From positions 1 through 14,182 of the forward strand of contig JAHFTG010000031.1 of the NCBI GenBank assembly GCA_023269455.1: a stretch of 14,182 nt of DNA. The letters run 5' to 3'. A program made the position numbers and the translations under genes. The notes beneath the pieces were generated by a model. The model saw only the letters and a program-made list of their open reading frames with translations, was not told the origin of the DNA and made no database searches. The DNA comes from Opitutaceae bacterium (GTDB taxonomy: Bacteria; Verrucomicrobiota; Verrucomicrobiia; Opitutales; Opitutaceae). This document shows positions 14,018 through 14,182 of the stretch, one piece after another (the stretch's first letter is position 1; each line of letters begins with the position of its first letter).

Positions 14018-14041
14018 CGGGAGCGAGTAAACTCGCTCCCG
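14018..14041. terminator. Perfect palindrome between convergent gltX and glnS
   Basis: CGGGAGCGAG (14018-14027), the loop TAAA and CTCGCTCCCG (14032-14041) form a perfect 10-bp stem. It sits 6 bp after gltX and 12 bp before the glnS stop on the other strand, so it could end both transcripts. No T-run follows on either strand, so it is not a textbook intrinsic terminator. Confidence 0.6.
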
Positions 14042-14053
14042 CATTCCGATCCC

Positions 14054-14182
14054 TTACTTCGCCCAGTTATCCTTGAGCGAGATCGTGCGGTTAAACACGA
14101 GCTTGCCGGGGGCGCTGTCTTTGCTGTCCAAGGCGAAGTAGCCGATGCGTTCAAATTGGATGCGGTCTTCTAGCGTGGCGTT
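14054..14182 (-). CDS. glnS: Glutaminyl-tRNA synthetase, C-terminal end (partial)
   Basis: This enzyme charges tRNA-Gln directly with glutamine. Only the last 42 codons plus TAA lie in the window; the gene continues past the right edge. Read on the minus strand they give IQFERIGYFALDSKDS, then KLVFNRTISLKDNWAK and stop. This matches the end of bacterial GlnRS (E. coli has QFEREGYFCLDS, then PVFNRTVGLRDTWAK, from memory). The gene converges on gltX. Its presence suggests that tRNA-Gln is charged directly and not only by the Glu-to-Gln transamidation route. Confidence 0.93.
   Translation of the reverse strand, partial: NATLEDRIQFERIGYFALDSKDSAPGKLVFNRTISLKDNWAK

Overview
The window is GC-rich, densely packed bacterial chromosome with mostly housekeeping genes. 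It contains ten complete protein-coding genes that I can name at family level or better, one secreted protein with only a tentative family, one partial gene at the right edge and one tRNA. The gene content fits Verrucomicrobiota, probably Opitutaceae. It includes a compact GluRS beside a GlnRS, secreted FG-GAP and trypsin-like proteins, and start codons that mostly lack a Shine-Dalgarno sequence. The taxon is an inference from protein style; there is no rRNA or marker alignment to confirm it.

Left part (57-1827): nadE, the glutamine-dependent NAD+ synthetase, is on the minus strand. It is divergent from maf across about 106 bp. The 56 bp downstream of nadE hold no gene, but show a short 10-bp-period motif.

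Central run (1828-9445): six plus-strand genes with gaps of -4 to 33 bp form a probable single operon. In order they are maf (nucleotide pyrophosphatase), a TonB-like energy transducer, an RluA-type pseudouridine synthase, a secreted trypsin-like protease, a secreted protein of uncertain family and a large secreted FG-GAP/VCBS propeller protein. The last two overlap by ATGA. Four of the six products are predicted to act in or beyond the inner membrane, so the run mixes RNA and nucleotide housekeeping with envelope functions.

Non-coding island (9446-9755): a hairpin terminator usable from both sides, a minus-strand tRNA-Arg(ACG) with encoded CCA, and the terminator of hpf.

Right part (9756-14182): a short ribosome hibernation factor (minus) is divergent from an SDR oxidoreductase that starts with GTG. 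The SDR gene overlaps a second RluA-type pseudouridine synthase by 4 bp. That gene's 3' end overlaps a convergent M14 metallopeptidase by 65 bp. The peptidase is divergent from gltX, and gltX converges across a perfect palindrome on the C-terminal end of glnS, which runs off the window.

I see no CRISPR array, IS element, prophage or recognisable defence system. The more unusual points are a pyrimidine-rich, SD-less leader in front of several genes, a GluRS lacking the usual zinc-binding insertion, a PDZ-less protease with a possible SM-like N-terminal domain, and a composition step inside the SDR gene.
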